Assembly: GCA_002205965.3 (NCBI GenBank)
Contig: NADL03000683.1
Location: 1,550,001 to 1,614,000 of the forward strand
Source: Kappaphycus alvarezii
Lineage: Eukaryota; Rhodophyta; Florideophyceae; Gigartinales; Solieriaceae
Direction: 5' to 3'
Length of the DNA: 64,000 nt
Positions 44,370 to 57,313 of this stretch are shown piece after piece. Below the pieces are notes generated by a model. The model was not told where the DNA came from and made no database searches. It was given only the letters and a program-made list of their open reading frames with translations. The position numbers and the translations under genes are program-made. The number at the start of each line of letters is the position of its first letter. The stretch's first letter is position 1.

Positions 44370-47242
44370 TCATCCCCCCGTAGAACATCCGCTGCGCGAT
44401 GCGACAGCTGCCGCGTATTCCTCTATGACCTTTGATGATGTCTCAGAAGGTGATCCTAACGAGTCAAAAGCCAGCGGCACAAAATCCCATCCTAATCTTG
44501 ATCTTCCAGGCAGGACGTCGCCAGAAATGCCCTCTCCTCTTTCGCTTGTCTGCTGCGTTGGCAACGGCTCGCGCTTTTGGTGCTCCCATTGACAGATAGC
44601 ACTCCGGAATGGCGAGGATACGGTGATGTCGTAGGCCACTGGAAGAGGGGGCGGGGTGTTCAATGCATCGGATCGCGGGTGCACCAGAATATCTGCGGGT
44701 CGCGCATTCAGTCCGGGGAGTAGGTATTTGACCTCATATTGGACGCCAACTCCTGCTGCTTTAAACAGCTCTCTCCCAAGTACTCTCACAACTGCTGTGT
44801 GCCGGTTGGTCCACCCGAGACCTTTGTTACAAAGGTCTGCTGCATGGTCCCTAAGAGATCCATGGGCCTATGGCACTCAGCGCACTGCAGCGGTGCGGTG
44901 TCGTCAAACACGCGAACTCCTAGGTGACGGCGTAGCATCACTGTCCACATCTCGTTGGACGTTCGGTTGACTACAGCGGGGTGTGCGGTGAGGAAGGCCC
45001 CTGCCTGCGTTTCCAAGTATGCATGACGTCGAATTCTTCGCCGAATATCTGCTTCTGAATGCGATATGGGGTTTGGCAACCTCTTCCATTCGTCGTCCTT
45101 CCAGAAGAACTTTGCTGCAGACTCGCACCAGGCTCGATACAGAATGTTGTATGTACTATCGGGCTTGGCTGCGAGGCTTGCCGCTGTCAAAGTTTCCGGA
45201 AGACTGCCATCATTAGTGACGGACGCAGGGAGCCGTCGGACAAACTCCCGGAGGTGTGTATCCGCTTCAGCGTATCGGTGTTCAGTCTCACCACTGTCCT
45301 CAGGGCTCCGCAGCAGCTCGGCGTCAATTATGCTCGCAGCATATGCTGCGAAATTAAGCGTTGCTATAGGTGTAAAGCCGTGACCGCCATAGCGGAGAGG
45401 TAAGGATACCTGCTGTTGAACTGCATCAGTCATCGGCACGTTGTTAGAGCTTGCGTAAAATTCGAGTTGGTCGTCGTCGAATCTCAGTGCAGTGGCAGTG
45501 GTCACACTCGGCGGAGTTAGCTTCACCACATGTTGAAGCTTGCAAGCGGATGCACATACCCGGTGAAGGTGGAACCGAATTCGAGCGTCTCCGATACCGT
45601 CAATCAGCGACAATGTGTGCTTGCAGCTTCTGATTTTCTCGTTGAGAAAATCTTCCATAAACTGTGACGACCCAATTGGGGCCCCAAGAAGGTCGATGCC
45701 TTCGGTGGAAAAGTTCTCAACTGGGAAGCGGTGGAATAGTGGCGATGTGCAGTTACCGAGTCTGTGCGGCCAGAACAGACGGGTTTTTGCGTGATTCAGT
45801 ATAAGCCATGGTCAGGTCCTCTGGAGCTGAGGATGTCGACTGCCCTCTCGAGCTCTGTATGAGTGCCGATGAGAGTGCAGTCGTCCGCATACCATCTATG
45901 TAGACTAAGCTGTGTCTGCTGGGCAATTTCTGTTGCTAATGGATGCACAACAAGAGAAAACAACAGCATGCTTGCAGGGTCCCCCTGTTGCATACCTTCT
46001 TGGCTAGGGATGCCATGTGCGGACGCTACGGGCAATATCAGCGACGGCGTGTTGCGGGCGTATACCATGTTCAGAAAACGACACAGCGACGGTACTTTGG
46101 TCGGCAGCAAATTTATCATGCGCTGTCTCGAGAACCGATTGAATGCGTTGTGTGCATCCACGGATACCAGTGCATGCTCCTCGTCCTGGCGCTCAACCAG
46201 TCTCCGTGCTTCGTGCACAATGGAGTCCAGTCCGCTGGGCACGCCATTGGCCACTTGCAAGGGTGCGAGGTACTCCCTCGTGTCTTCTATTGCTTGTGGT
46301 AGGAGCACCTTTGTTACGAGTCGCCGCAAGGCCGTCCCAATAGCAATGGGGCGAATCTTGTCTGGCCGAGGTTGGATCAGCAGCAACGTCGCAGAAGAGA
46401 TCAGAGGGATTGTGTCGTCTGGTAAGTCCCCTTGGGCTAGTCTTGTCACAACTGCAGTTAGCGCCGAGATGCCCGTCACACCTGCTTCAGGACTCACCGT
46501 TGTGTTGGCCAAGAATCGAAGGAGCCGAGGGGACATTCTGTCCGGACCCGGCGCGGAGTTTGGGTTCAAGCGTCGGACGGCGTGTAGGACTGCCTCCTCA
46601 GTGATGTCCATCGGGAGCGGGGTCTCTCGTGTCGATGGCTGTCACAGGAGAGTTCGGTGCAGGGTGCAACTCTCGCAGACGTTCCAAAACGTGTGGGTCC
46701 CGCACGTCCGCAATGTGCGACTGATGTAGGGTGCGCATCGCACGCCCGTATTGTGCATCTGCAGCTAGGTGGGCTGCCCGGCGAAACTTTGGGTCTCGCT
46801 TGTTGTCTGTCTGGGTTTGCTGCGGGCGACGTCGGACGGTTCGCTCTTCCCTGATCTGGTGTGCTTGGATGGCTTCTCTCCAAAGTTCATTCCATTCGCC
46901 TGCGGTGGCGCGGCGGATGCGTTCTCGAGTCCTTGGCTTTGCCTTGTCTGAGACCGCCATCCGGCTTCCCCACGGATTAAACGTCGCAAGACAGCGGTCG
47001 GGAGAAGATGTATCCGGAGGAAGGCAATGTGCACTGCTTTTGCGTCCCCGTGCGTTTGCTGCGGATCGAAAGAGTCGAATGAGCAATATGGCAAGACTGT
47101 GAATGCAGTTCCCAGGAATGCGGTTGAAGATGTCCGAGGGCCTTAGCGGGCTGTGCAGTGCATCATACACCGAAGGAAGAGGAGTGGTAGGGGTGGACTG
47201 GTCGTTGGTTGCGGAGGAAGTCGTCGGAGGCATCAGGGGCAT
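44370..47242 (-). pseudogene. Non-LTR retrotransposon ORF2: reverse transcriptase with C-terminal endonuclease (subfamily A)
   Basis: Most complete pol of the family. After an Arg-rich N-terminal region (47242-46598), the intact RT core at 46611-45796 has NSAPGPDRMSPRLLRFL, RPDKIRPIAIGTALRRLV, motif A VSVDAHNAFNRFSRQRM, motif B GMQQGDPASMLLFSL and motif C LHRWYADDCTLIG. The thumb (ARIRFHLHRVCASACKLQHV) and GGHGFTPIATLNFAAYAASI follow, then a zinc-finger start QCAECHRP and the endonuclease YLLPGLNARPADILVHP, VAYDITVSSPF and WDFVPLAFDSLGSPS. Three frame breaks (near 46610, 45790-45660, 44790) separate the parts. The restriction-like endonuclease at the C-terminus instead of an N-terminal apurinic one places it with early-branching non-LTR types such as R2/CRE (inference). 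Confidence 0.82.
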
Positions 47243-47273
47243 TGATACGGGGAAGTGGGAAAGGAGGGAGGGA

Positions 47274-48446
47274 CTAATGGCGAGAGGCCTTGCTCGCCCG
47301 TTTTCCCGGTGGGGGGGATTGGTCGAGTTGTGCCTTCACCGTCCGCATCTCCTTCATGCGTTGTGACAGGGCGCGGGTGCGTTTCGTGCGTCGTTCGGTC
47401 TTCCCCGTGTGTGTGGAGGGGGCTTCAGGAACGTCCGGCTTTGGTTGCGTAAGCTGGTGAGCCGCACCTGTTTCCTGGGGTTTTGCGACCCTAAGGTTGA
47501 CAGGTGAGGGTTCTCTAGGTGTGGGGGCCAGGGTAGTTTTGTTTGTCGCCGGTGGCGTCGCACTGTCGGGTTCTTCATGGACTGTGGTGGTCTCCAGTGT
47601 TTCCACTCCACCGTCCGGGGTCTCGTCGTTGTTGTCGGTGGGCCGCTGGTGGAGTGTCTGCCTCCGGTGCTGCGCCTGGGGTGTCCTGCGTATCCAAGTC
47701 AGTCTTTGGGGAGCAAGGTTTTCGCACCCCGCGTAGAATTTCGCAATGAAGTTTTCAACAAAAGCATCCCCTCTCGGAAGGGTTGCTGCTGCTGCGTCAA
47801 TGAGGCGGGTGATTGCTCCCGCCAGGGCTTTCCTGTTTTCCAGTGTTATTTCGGAGGCCACGGTCTTGAGCTTTGCAACCTCGCGCGCAGCAGCGACGCA
47901 AGTGCCAACTTTCCACTCGTTGTGGGGAGCTCGGCGATGAGCTCGGAAAGCGGGCTGGTGGAGAGGCGGGCGCCATCGTAAATGTTTGGGATCCCCCGGA
48001 GTATTTTTAGGAGATCGTTGGAGTCCGCGGCGTAGTGCACAACAATTGTCCAATCTCCCGATGTGAGGAGTGCATGCTTGGGCAAGGGCACTCCGGCATC
48101 CTCGGCTGCGATCAGTAGGCTTGTTTGTGCGTCTTCGTATGCCGGCAAGGCTCCAATGCCCGGAGGGCCTGCGGAGAAAGCCAGCGTGGACACCATAGGG
48201 GCCAGCGTTGGAGGTAATCCTGTCATACCATTCAGGGCGACAGGGGCTCTCGGTTTGGGGGCGCGGCTCCGACGCGTCGGGGTCTCCTGTGCGATGGGCA
48301 TTCGGAGCAAGTGATCCTGCCTGCAGTCGGCAGAAATCGCGCACAGTGGAGGGGACCGTAGCTACTCGGGGGCTCTTGTGAGCCTTCACAATTTGTGCCC
48401 ACGAAGGCGGGCGCGCCTTGGCTTTGGCCTTATCGGCGCTCTCCAA
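47274..48446 (-). pseudogene. Non-LTR retrotransposon ORF1-like protein
   Basis: A 390-residue open frame 32 bp upstream of ORF2, in the same orientation. It begins MESADKAKAKARPPSWAQIV and ends in a Lys/Arg-rich stretch (ERRTKRTRALSQRMKEM). The middle looks native in another frame (48310-47846), with LLIAAEDAGVPLPKHALLTS and DWTIVVHYAADSNDLL. The frame then returns at EWKVGTCVAAAREVAKLK. Two compensating shifts therefore explain the apparently intact ORF. No known domain recognised; role as RNA-binding ORF1 is inferred from position and charge. Confidence 0.6.
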
Positions 48447-48558
48447 GTTGGCGTGGTTTGCTCAGTGGGGTGTAGTCAGTCTTGGAGGGTTGTTGTGTGT
48501 GAAGGAACGTTTCCGCGGAAGGAGGTGGAGTTATTGTTATTGGTAGATGCGTGTCAAC

Positions 48559-48630
48559 AAATACTGTACTTTACTTTCTGTACGTGTGCGGACTAAGTAC
48601 TGTACTGTACTTTACTTTCTGTACGCGTAC
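48559..48630. repeat. Tandem duplication of a GTAC-bearing unit
   Basis: TACTGTACTTTACTTTCTGT occurs twice about 42 bp apart. It lies between the retrotransposon's 5' end and the 3' end of TSNAX, whose apparent last residues read into it. Confidence 0.75.
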
Positions 48631-49511
48631 GTAAAGGAGCCGAGTTTAGAATTCGAGACGACTCAAGCCAACCTCCTCCTTTTTTCGTCCTGCTTCCCAG
48701 CCCCCTCGAACTCGCCTTGCGGATCGTGACCCCGTAAAAGCTCTTCTCCACTTTCTCCAGACTGGACTTCAAAGTTCGCATCTTGTAATCGAAATCCTTC
48801 CCCATAATCATTTAAACTTCTCCAGTCCGGATAAGTAAACCCAAATGTGATGCACAAACTCGCGGAGGTTACTCAACTCGCGCACCTCCCCCTTACCCCC
48901 TCTCTGGACCGCCATCCTCATGCACTCTCCTGTCAAGTCTGCTACCCCCAACACGTAATCGGCCTCCTCCAAACGCACGAAAGACCATGGTCCGTCTTCT
49001 GACATGCCTCTTAACTCTCTCTGCAAATGGGTAATGCCCGCCAGTTTTCCTTCCTTCATATACTGAAGCATTTCCCTAGCCTCGACGAATTCCTGCATAC
49101 CTGGGGAGTAGCACTGTGGAAACAAATTTCGGAACCCTCATCCATCTCCACGGCAATCTTCTCGGCAATCTGGTCAGCACAGCATCCATCGCTTGGTTGC
49201 ATGTTCCAACACGTTACTTTTGTTGGTTGCATTAGCACGGTGCAGTTCGAATATAACTTTCTTACTAGCAACCGTGACATCACACTCCCCCTTACCAAAA
49301 CGTTTCACGTTTATCGTTCTTACAAGACCACAGTTTGCAATTTAAAATCAAAGTCAGATATTGGCCATCGACAGAAATCGGAGCCAAAAGCAGGACGAGG
49401 CGAAATGGATGAGGTGTAAGTAGTGATATAGTTTATGCTTACATAGGCGTCAAGCTGTTTTCCCAGTTTTACGGAAAAGAGCGTGATACGGACCGTCGCT
49501 ATTCGTTGCAT
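48593..49511 (-). pseudogene. TSNAX: Translin-associated factor X (TRAX), one intron, frameshifted
   Basis: TRAX pairs with translin to form C3PO, a small RNase ring that acts on tRNA fragments and siRNA passenger strands. Exon 1 (start 49511) encodes MQRIATVRITLFSVKLGKQL DAY and stops at a donor GTAAGC at 49442. The 124-bp intron ends TGTAAG at 49319. Exon 2 starts NDKRETF, then CDVTVASKKVIFELHR, matching the TRAX block ITxESKRxIFxLHR. Further on are YSPGMQEFVEAREMLQYMKE, the family hallmark DYVLGVADLTGECMRMAV, and, after a shift near 48810, FDYKMRTLKSSLEKVEKSFY. About four frame breaks. True stop is uncertain because the end runs into a GTAC duplication. Head-to-head with the next gene. Confidence 0.78.
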
Positions 49512-49710
49512 TCTTCATGACTTGCAAGGGTAGATGTGTGTAGAGTGGAAGGGCGCTTGCTAACCGTTGACGTGTTGCACGTTCTCTGTGATGGTTAGCG
49601 GATGTAGAGTCAGAGCGAACAATTCGCAACTAGCAACTAGCGGTATGTAACTTGATCATGATCATATCCGATGACTCACACTGGGCCTCTTTCTACTTGA
49701 TCCGCACAAT

Positions 49711-49765
49711 AGTACTGTACAATAATTGTACTGTACAATACAGTACTTTGTACAGTACAGTACTG
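49711..49765. promoter_or_regulatory. GTACTGTAC palindrome array in a divergent promoter region
   Basis: The 432 bp between the TSNAX start (49511) and the next gene's start (49944) holds AGTACTGTACAATAATTG, TACTGTACAATACAGTAC and TTGTACAGTACAGTACTG, overlapping near-palindromes. Regulatory function is inferred only from position. Confidence 0.4.
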
Positions 49766-51008
49766 CTAGTCCCAGCGAAGCATTGCTCAATTCCTACCAG
49801 CTTTTGTACTTTAACACTCGTCAATCGTTGGATCAAGGATACGGATTCGGACACATCCCGCCAACCCCTTCCACAGAGCATTTGCCGTCTCATTGCCTCG
49901 ACCATCACCACCGGTCCCTCACTCAAACCCCTCGATTTCCAACCATGATCTCTCGACATTTTAGTCGCCTCTCCATTTGCCCTCGATCCAGCGTCCCCGT
50001 CCGCTTTGCCTCAAGTTCGCCCTCACTGCACGTCCAATCCCTTCGACATGGACCCGACGAAGCCGCTGATTTTGAAAACCAATTAAAATTTCTCAGCGGC
50101 CAGTATGGAGAACCTATCAAGGAGGTACTCGTCCCCAAAGAGGGCGAATCCGCCTTGGAAATAACCCGCGAAACCTTTTCTGATTCCTCTTTCGACTGGG
50201 CCGCCTTTGAACGCCGCTTCGCCCTTGACACTGTTACTGACGAACAAGTTGAACAAGGCTGGCATGAATTCGAGCTCCAGAATGGTGAAACCGAAAGCCC
50301 CTTCCATGCTCCACCTGCTTCAGACTTCGATTCCGAGGGGACTTGGACCAAGCAAAACAAGTTCGAGTCTTCAAAATATGTCTTTAGAGTTTCTCGACGA
50401 CGATGTACCCGCCCCAGACCTCAAACATCATCCCTCTAAGCAAACGCACTGAATAAAACGCCAGCCTCCGTCCCAATTCCGCGACCCAAACTGGCGCCGT
50501 TTCGAAAACGCAGCCGGGAGTTTGATCTTGATCAGCGTGCACGAAAGGCCCGCCGAATCGCAAGGAACGAAATCAACCGCCTGATCCACTGGAACAGCAT
50601 CTGTTTTCAGACCCAAACCCTTGGAAATGCAGCCTAACCGCAAGCGCCCCGGCTACGAGCGGCGTGTTGCCAGCCTCGAAAGGGAGATGGAGAAAATAGT
50701 GGAACAAATGCTGTGTACTCCACAGTCAGAGTGGAGCATAGAGGGTGGTGAGGTTAGTAGCGTGTTATTATCGTCCAATATGCAAAACTTGACCATACAC
50801 TATAATTGTGAGGGATCTCGTCGCGAAGAGAAATGGTGGAAAAGGTTCAACAAAAAAGTACGCGCGCAAGATCAGGGCAGAGATGGCTTCCAAGCTGAGG
50901 ATGAAGTATGTTCCGCGGATATTTTTTCAAACGGGGACGAGGAAGTGGGTAGCAAACAAGAACTAGACGCATTGTTTCAAAGGATCGATGTGGAGCGCGC
51001 GGAGAGAA

Positions 51009-52220
<1,212 letters not shown>

Positions 52221-52226
52221 TCATAA

Positions 52227-52314
52227 TACAGTACCGTACTTTCAAATTCCGCCAATGCTTGCCTTTTTTGCTCGCCACAGTACTGTACAGTACAGTACTG
52301 TACAGTACAGTATT
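52227..52314. promoter_or_regulatory. GTACTGTAC palindrome array between COQ5 and NDUFS7
   Basis: In the 555-bp divergent intergenic region, 52278-52312 is a continuous run of alternating CAGTACTGTA and CAGTACAGTA units, preceded by TACAGTACCGTACT at 52227-52240. The run is nearly self-complementary throughout. A shared regulatory role is inference. Confidence 0.45.
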
Positions 52315-52498
52315 ATGTAGGTCCATCTGCCCTCTGCTTCCCTTCAAAACCAGATCGTTTGAAACTAAAACGAACATTGGCCACAAAACGTAGTAAACTC
52401 CACGCTTAAAACACCTTCCTTCACAAGCTGCATACATTACCAGCGCTATCTTCCCTGCAACCACCGCTCGCTCGCCGCTATCCCCGTTCTCCAGCAAA

Positions 52499-53605
52499 AT
52501 GGCATCCCGCGCAACAACTCTCGCCAACACCCTCTCCCGCGTTTCTCGCACATTTCCGAAATCCACCACCGCCAGTCTCACCGATGCACTCGAAGCCTCC
52601 ACCTCCACCGCGCTCTCCCCTCATGTCGCTCCCACCGCACTCATCCGTTCCGTTCATTCATCCTCCGCTCGTGATTCCAAAACCGCCCATCTCAAGGGCA
52701 TGCAACCGTCCAATCGTGCCGAGTATGTCGTCACTAAACTGGACGACCTCGTCAACTGGGCTCGAAACAACTCGTTGTGGCCTATGACCTTTGGACTTGC
52801 GTGTTGTGCCGTCGAAATGATGCAAGCAGGTGCCTCTCGTTATGACCTCGATCGCTTCGGTTTTCTGTTCCGCCCCTCCCCGAGGCAGTCTGACTGTATG
52901 ATTGTTGCGGGCACACTTACAAATAAGATGGCCCCCGCCTTGAGAAAGGTTTACGATCAAATGCCGGAGCCTAGGTGGGTCATTAGCATGGGAAGCTGTG
53001 CAAATGGTGGAGGGTATTACCACTATTCCTACTCTGTTGTCAGAGGCTGCGATCGTATCGTTCCCGTCGATATTTATGTCCCCGGATGTCCGCCTACTGC
53101 AGAGGCCTTGCTGTACGTTCCCTTGCTCCACTGCACACCACCACTTGTATGTCACAAACGTGAAATTATCTCAGTGCTAACGTTGTGTGCCTGGGCAATG
53201 TTTTATCAACGTTTGTTACCGCGTATGCGAACCGTGTCCTTTGCGGGCCATTTCAACCTCAAGTTGTACGTTGCAAAGTTGGTTTTTTCCATTTCAGTAG
53301 AGCAACACGCGTCGTTGCGCGTGTGGTGATTCATGGACTAACCATTGTGTTGCCAATGTGACATTGCGATGATCTTTCATCCTCTTTATTCCGTCATTGA
53401 ACGATTGCAGACGGTACGTTATCTCTATGCTTTGTCCACTTAACGCACCTGCACGATCACAGGGCGTGTGCCATTCGCAGTAATCTAACTTTCGCTCTCA
53501 TCACAAACTTGGTGCTCCAACTGTCAACTATGCCCGGCAGGCCTTATGCAGCTTCAGAAGAAAATCAAGAGGCAGAATACCATGTACGCCTGGCTCAAGC
53601 AGTAA
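52499..53605 (+). CDS. NDUFS7: Complex I PSST subunit NDUFS7, one intron
   Basis: NDUFS7 carries iron-sulfur cluster N2 and hands electrons to ubiquinone. Exon 1 (52499-53116) encodes a Ser/Thr/Arg presequence (about residues 1-60), [20 protein letters not shown] with Cys102-Cys103, [20 protein letters not shown] with Cys167, and [19 protein letters not shown] with Cys197; these four Cys are the N2 ligands in this family. The frame then runs into non-homologous sequence. The C-terminus [14 protein letters not shown] then YAWLKQ lies at 53542-53605 after an acceptor CCCGGCAG. The join is GG(C) with the donor at GTTCCC; it works only if one G is missing at 53117, so the intron is about 424 bp. 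Total ~230 residues, normal for the family. Confidence 0.9.
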
Positions 53606-53805
53606 CTCCATCCCGATTGATAGATTTCGCAAGTCTCTGCATCCTACAATTTTGTATCCACTGGGCTGCTTTACAAAAAGGTTGTCAACCTTTCGTGAGT
53701 AAATTGCGTTTTCACTCCAGCGACCAAAGTCTTCTACCTAGACAAGTTTGCTCCCTGTTTAACAGATGGTTACTCTATTGACCCCTTTGCTACGTACATA
53801 TCTCG

Positions 53806-55574
53806 CTAGACACCTTGCAAATCACCTCGTGCTATACCTGGCGCACTTTTTGATGTCCACTTCCTCGCGTAACGAATGATGTACGGTGTCACGAGCATGG
53901 ACAATGCTGTTGCCCCGTTGATCATCCGTGCTTCAGAGGCCGAGAACAGCTGCAAAGCCTGCCCCTTGGATGCAATCACAAATGTGAATTCCCCAGCCTG
54001 TGCTATCGCTGATCCGCAAGCCATGGCCGTCCTCATGGGCAGGCTGCCCAATGCGTATATAACTACCCCCATCACAAACGTTTTGATACCTAAGATAACA
54101 ACCAACACACCGCCATCTTGAAAAATCCCTGATAGAAGTAGCGCCAATGGATCATCATTCCCACGGAGATGAAAAAGATGGCCGAAAAAACACTCCTCAC
54201 GCTCGAGATGCTGTCCTCCACACGCACCTTGTGCCTAGACTCGGACAACATTATGCCCGCTGCGAACGCCCCAAGCTCGATTGCCAAGCCCATTTCCTCA
54301 GATAGATAGGACATTGCTAAACAGAACACTACTACACCAATCGTAAACACTTCCTGGCTTTTTGCGGCATCTAGACGCTCCGACAGGGTTGGCAACGCAA
54401 ACTCGGCCAGAATCAAACTCAGCATGACAAAGCAACCGAGTCTCAGAGTGGCACTGAGAAATTCTTCAATAAACTGACCGATGGTTCCTTGCAAGGTGGG
54501 TAGCATTGCCAAAATCAAACCGATCATAACATCTTGAAATACCAACAGTCCCAACATTACTTTGCGACTACGAGGATGGTCAAAGCTGTACGGAGCTGAC
54601 TTGATAGATGCAGGCAGGTTCTGTGACTCTGATGAGTTGCTTGACTCATGAGCATATTTGTCATCGGAAGTCTCTGTAGACCCTGTCGGCTCACCGTGTG
54701 AGCTTCCATGGCCATGAGCTGACCCAGGTAAACATTGCAAAACAACAGCGGTTGAGGACAAGGATACGGCTAAACCCAAGGCGACAGCCTCAGGAATGGT
54801 CTTGACAAGAGTCAAGAGAAGCGAGAGGAAACCAGTACCAATCACAACACCAAAAGTGCTTGATATTCCTCCGACAATTACAACGCGCCTTACTCCTTGC
54901 AGTTCTGTGATGGAAAACTCGATGCCAAGAGAAAACAACAAAAAGGAGATTCCTAACGAGGCCAGGGTCTCAACTTCCACAAGCTCAGTGACCACGCCCA
55001 AACCGCCCGGTCCAATAACCATGCCACCTAGTAAGAATCCGATCAGCGGTGGTTGTCGAAAGTTGGTTGCAATAACACCCCCCATTGTAGCGGCCAAGAA
55101 GACGATGACGAGATCCTTGACAAAGATGATGTCCTCCTGCAATGTCATTCGAGGGTCCTTCGAGGGGTCTTTTGTTTGTTTGAGATTGGACAGTTGCTTA
55201 AAGAGCAGGTCGAATTCGCCAGCGCCCACAGAGAGAGTTTCACCATCAATAGAAATGTCATGTGTTCCCGTGGGGCGATCGGTCGCCGGCCTTGCAGGAT
55301 CATCTTCCTTCTTTTTCCGGGTTAGCAATTTGAGGAGAGCGGCGACCTCTTTTTCGGATAAAAGGCCATCGTGATCGAGGTCGAAATGCTCAAAAAGACG
55401 GGACGGACTGTGTGGTGCTGGTGGTGGTGCTATTGGTACGGCAGATGTTGTGTCGTTTCTTGAGACATTAAATTGGCGGATAGGCGGGGAATTTGGGAGG
55501 AGAGTGAGGTGTGGTCGTAATTGGCGAATGCAGGGATGAAAAGGAAGAGGAGAAGTGAACAGTGAAGGACGCAA
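53806..55574 (-). CDS. EF-hand CPA2-type (KEA/Kef-like) cation/H+ antiporter
   Basis: Monovalent cation:proton antiporter, about 590 residues. An N-terminal presequence-like region (1-50) is followed by an EF-hand loop DLDHDGLLSEKE (residues 65-76, Asp1, Asp3, Asp5, Gly6, Glu12 all present). The exchanger domain starts near residue 150: LIGFLLGGMVIGPGGLG, LLFSLGIEFSITELQGVRR, AVSLSSTAVVLQCLPG, then a His/Ser-rich insertion of ~50 residues before SRKVMLGLLVFQDVMIGLIL, and ELGAFAAGIMLSESRHKVRV. One missing G near 54130 shifts the frame; helices resume at VLVVILGIKTFVMGVVIYAL and SAIAQAGEFTFVIASKGQAL, ending at 53806. No C-terminal TrkA domain is seen. The EF-hand suggests Ca2+ control; organelle location is inferred. 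Confidence 0.87.
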
Positions 55575-56210
55575 AGACGCGTCATGCGGAGGAATATGGA
55601 CAGCGTTTTGTCGGCATGGGTATGGGTTTGGACGGATATAAGGTGTTAGAGTACCAAAGTTAGCTGACGGAAAGTTGGGTGAGTGTCAGAAAATCGAAAT
55701 CCTGACGGTGAACTGAAGGACAGTGCTGGTGAGGTGCGCCGCTCAGCATTGGAAAGTAATCGGGACACTGAAGATGCCCAGAAATGACGCAATACCACAT
55801 TTCCTATCGATTGGTCCAATGGTCCACTAATTTCATTCTTTTTTCATTTAGCACTGGTGCCTCCTGACAACCAAATTACTTTCTCCCAGGCTTTACAGTT
55901 GGCACTAATCCAAAAAGTGTACAGTATCGCCATCAACAACATTCTCCACGTGGGTCATTAATTATTCAACTGCACACAAAACCCTGATTACTTCTGATCA
56001 ATACGACAGCATCACCGATCCATTCCCGTTGGATTCAAATACCGACATAACCGCCTCTACAAAAGCGATTTCACGAGCGCCCCAGTAGAAAACAACTTTG
56101 CACTATCACATCGTTTTCTGGCAGCAAAAACAGAAGCCTCATTCACAAGGGATCCATCTCGCTACACCCCGTTTGCATCCGAGTTAGTGCCGTGTCAACA
56201 GTTTGAAACC
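55575..56210. promoter_or_regulatory. Divergent intergenic region, antiporter / IDH
   Basis: 636 bp between two start codons. One GTACAGTAT word at 55919-55927. No TATA element or other motif can be assigned with confidence. Confidence 0.35.
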
Positions 56211-57313
56211 ATGCTACGCTCCGCAGCTCGCCTAGCCGCTCTTACACGGTCTCAGCGTCCCTCCATCACACGATCCTTTGGAGCATCACCCGCACCCGAT
56301 GGAACCTACACGGTGACCCTGTTCCCTGGTGATGGTATCGGTCCAGAGATCGCGGATTCCGTCAAGAAAATTTTTGCCGCCGCTGACGTCCCGGTAAAAT
56401 GGGAAACTCATATTATCGATGTTCATGCTGCTAAACCAGGAGAGGATCTGGTCAGCAAGGAGGCTCTCGACTCGGTTAGAAGGAATGGCTTTGGTCTCAA
56501 GGGGCCGATGGCTACTCCAATTGGAAAGGGTCATCGCAGCCTCAATTTGACCTTGAGAAAGGAACTCGAACTGTATGCTAATATTCGCCCCTGCGTTTCT
56601 ATGCCAGGTGTCGATACCCTTTACACTGATGTTGACGTTGTCACCGTCAGAGAAAACACCGAGGGAGAGTATAGTGGCTTGGAACATGTCGTCTATCCAG
56701 GTGTGGTCGAGAGTTTAAAGGTCATCACAAGAGACGCCTCTATGAGGTTTGTGAATATGCATTTGAATACGCAAGAAGCAATTCAAGGAAACGCGTTACC
56801 GCTGTTCACAAGGCCAGTGTCATGAAGTTGTCCGACGGACTCTTTCTTGAATGCGCTCAGCAAGTTGCTGCAAAGTACACCGACATTGAGTTTCAAGCCC
56901 TTTTGATCGATAATGCCGCTTCGTCTCTGGTATCCAATCCGGCCACGTTGGATGTCATGGTCATGCCCAATTTGTATGGTGATATTATCTCTGATCTATG
57001 TGCGGGCCTCATTGGCGGACTCGGCTTGACACCTTCGGGCAACATGGGCAAGGAATGTATGCTCGCAGAGGCAGTACATGGAACTGCCCCGGATATCGCT
57101 GGTATGAACCGTGCGAATCCGACAGCTCTGTTGATGAGCGCTTTGATGATGTTGAGGCACATGGATATGCATAAGCAAGCCAAATTAATTGAGGATAGTG
57201 TACATCACGTGCTTAGAGAGGGCCAAGTTAGGACTGGCGATATCGGCGGCTCCTCCACTACCACAGAATATACCGACGCTATTATTCGCCGCATGGATGC
57301 CATGCAAGCATGA
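56211..57313 (+). CDS. NAD-dependent isocitrate dehydrogenase, catalytic subunit, mitochondrial
   Basis: Oxidises isocitrate to 2-oxoglutarate with NAD+ in the TCA cycle. I chose the ATG at 56211 ([20 protein letters not shown], a presequence) over an in-frame ATG at 56187. Domain landmarks: [40 protein letters not shown] then [12 protein letters not shown] (substrate-binding Ser, Asn and Arg residues of the catalytic type), [16 protein letters not shown], and the signature [20 protein letters not shown]. About 367 residues, as in yeast IDH2. One missing G in a GGG run near 56742 shifts the frame; [20 protein letters not shown] then HKASVMKL continues in the next frame. Confidence 0.9.

Noticed and set aside
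45863..46729. 288-residue plus-strand ORF
   Set aside because: Antisense shadow of the RT core, which has clear RT motifs on the minus strand.
52658..53155. 165-residue minus-strand ORF
   Set aside because: Antisense of NDUFS7 exon 1, whose Fe-S ligands are conserved on the plus strand.
53117..53540. C-terminal extension of the NDUFS7 open frame to 53329
   Set aside because: Not homologous to the family; the true C-terminus is found at 53541-53605 after a good acceptor, so this is intron.
54796..55374. 192-residue plus-strand ORF
   Set aside because: Shadow of the antiporter gene; low-complexity Thr/Ser/Pro composition.
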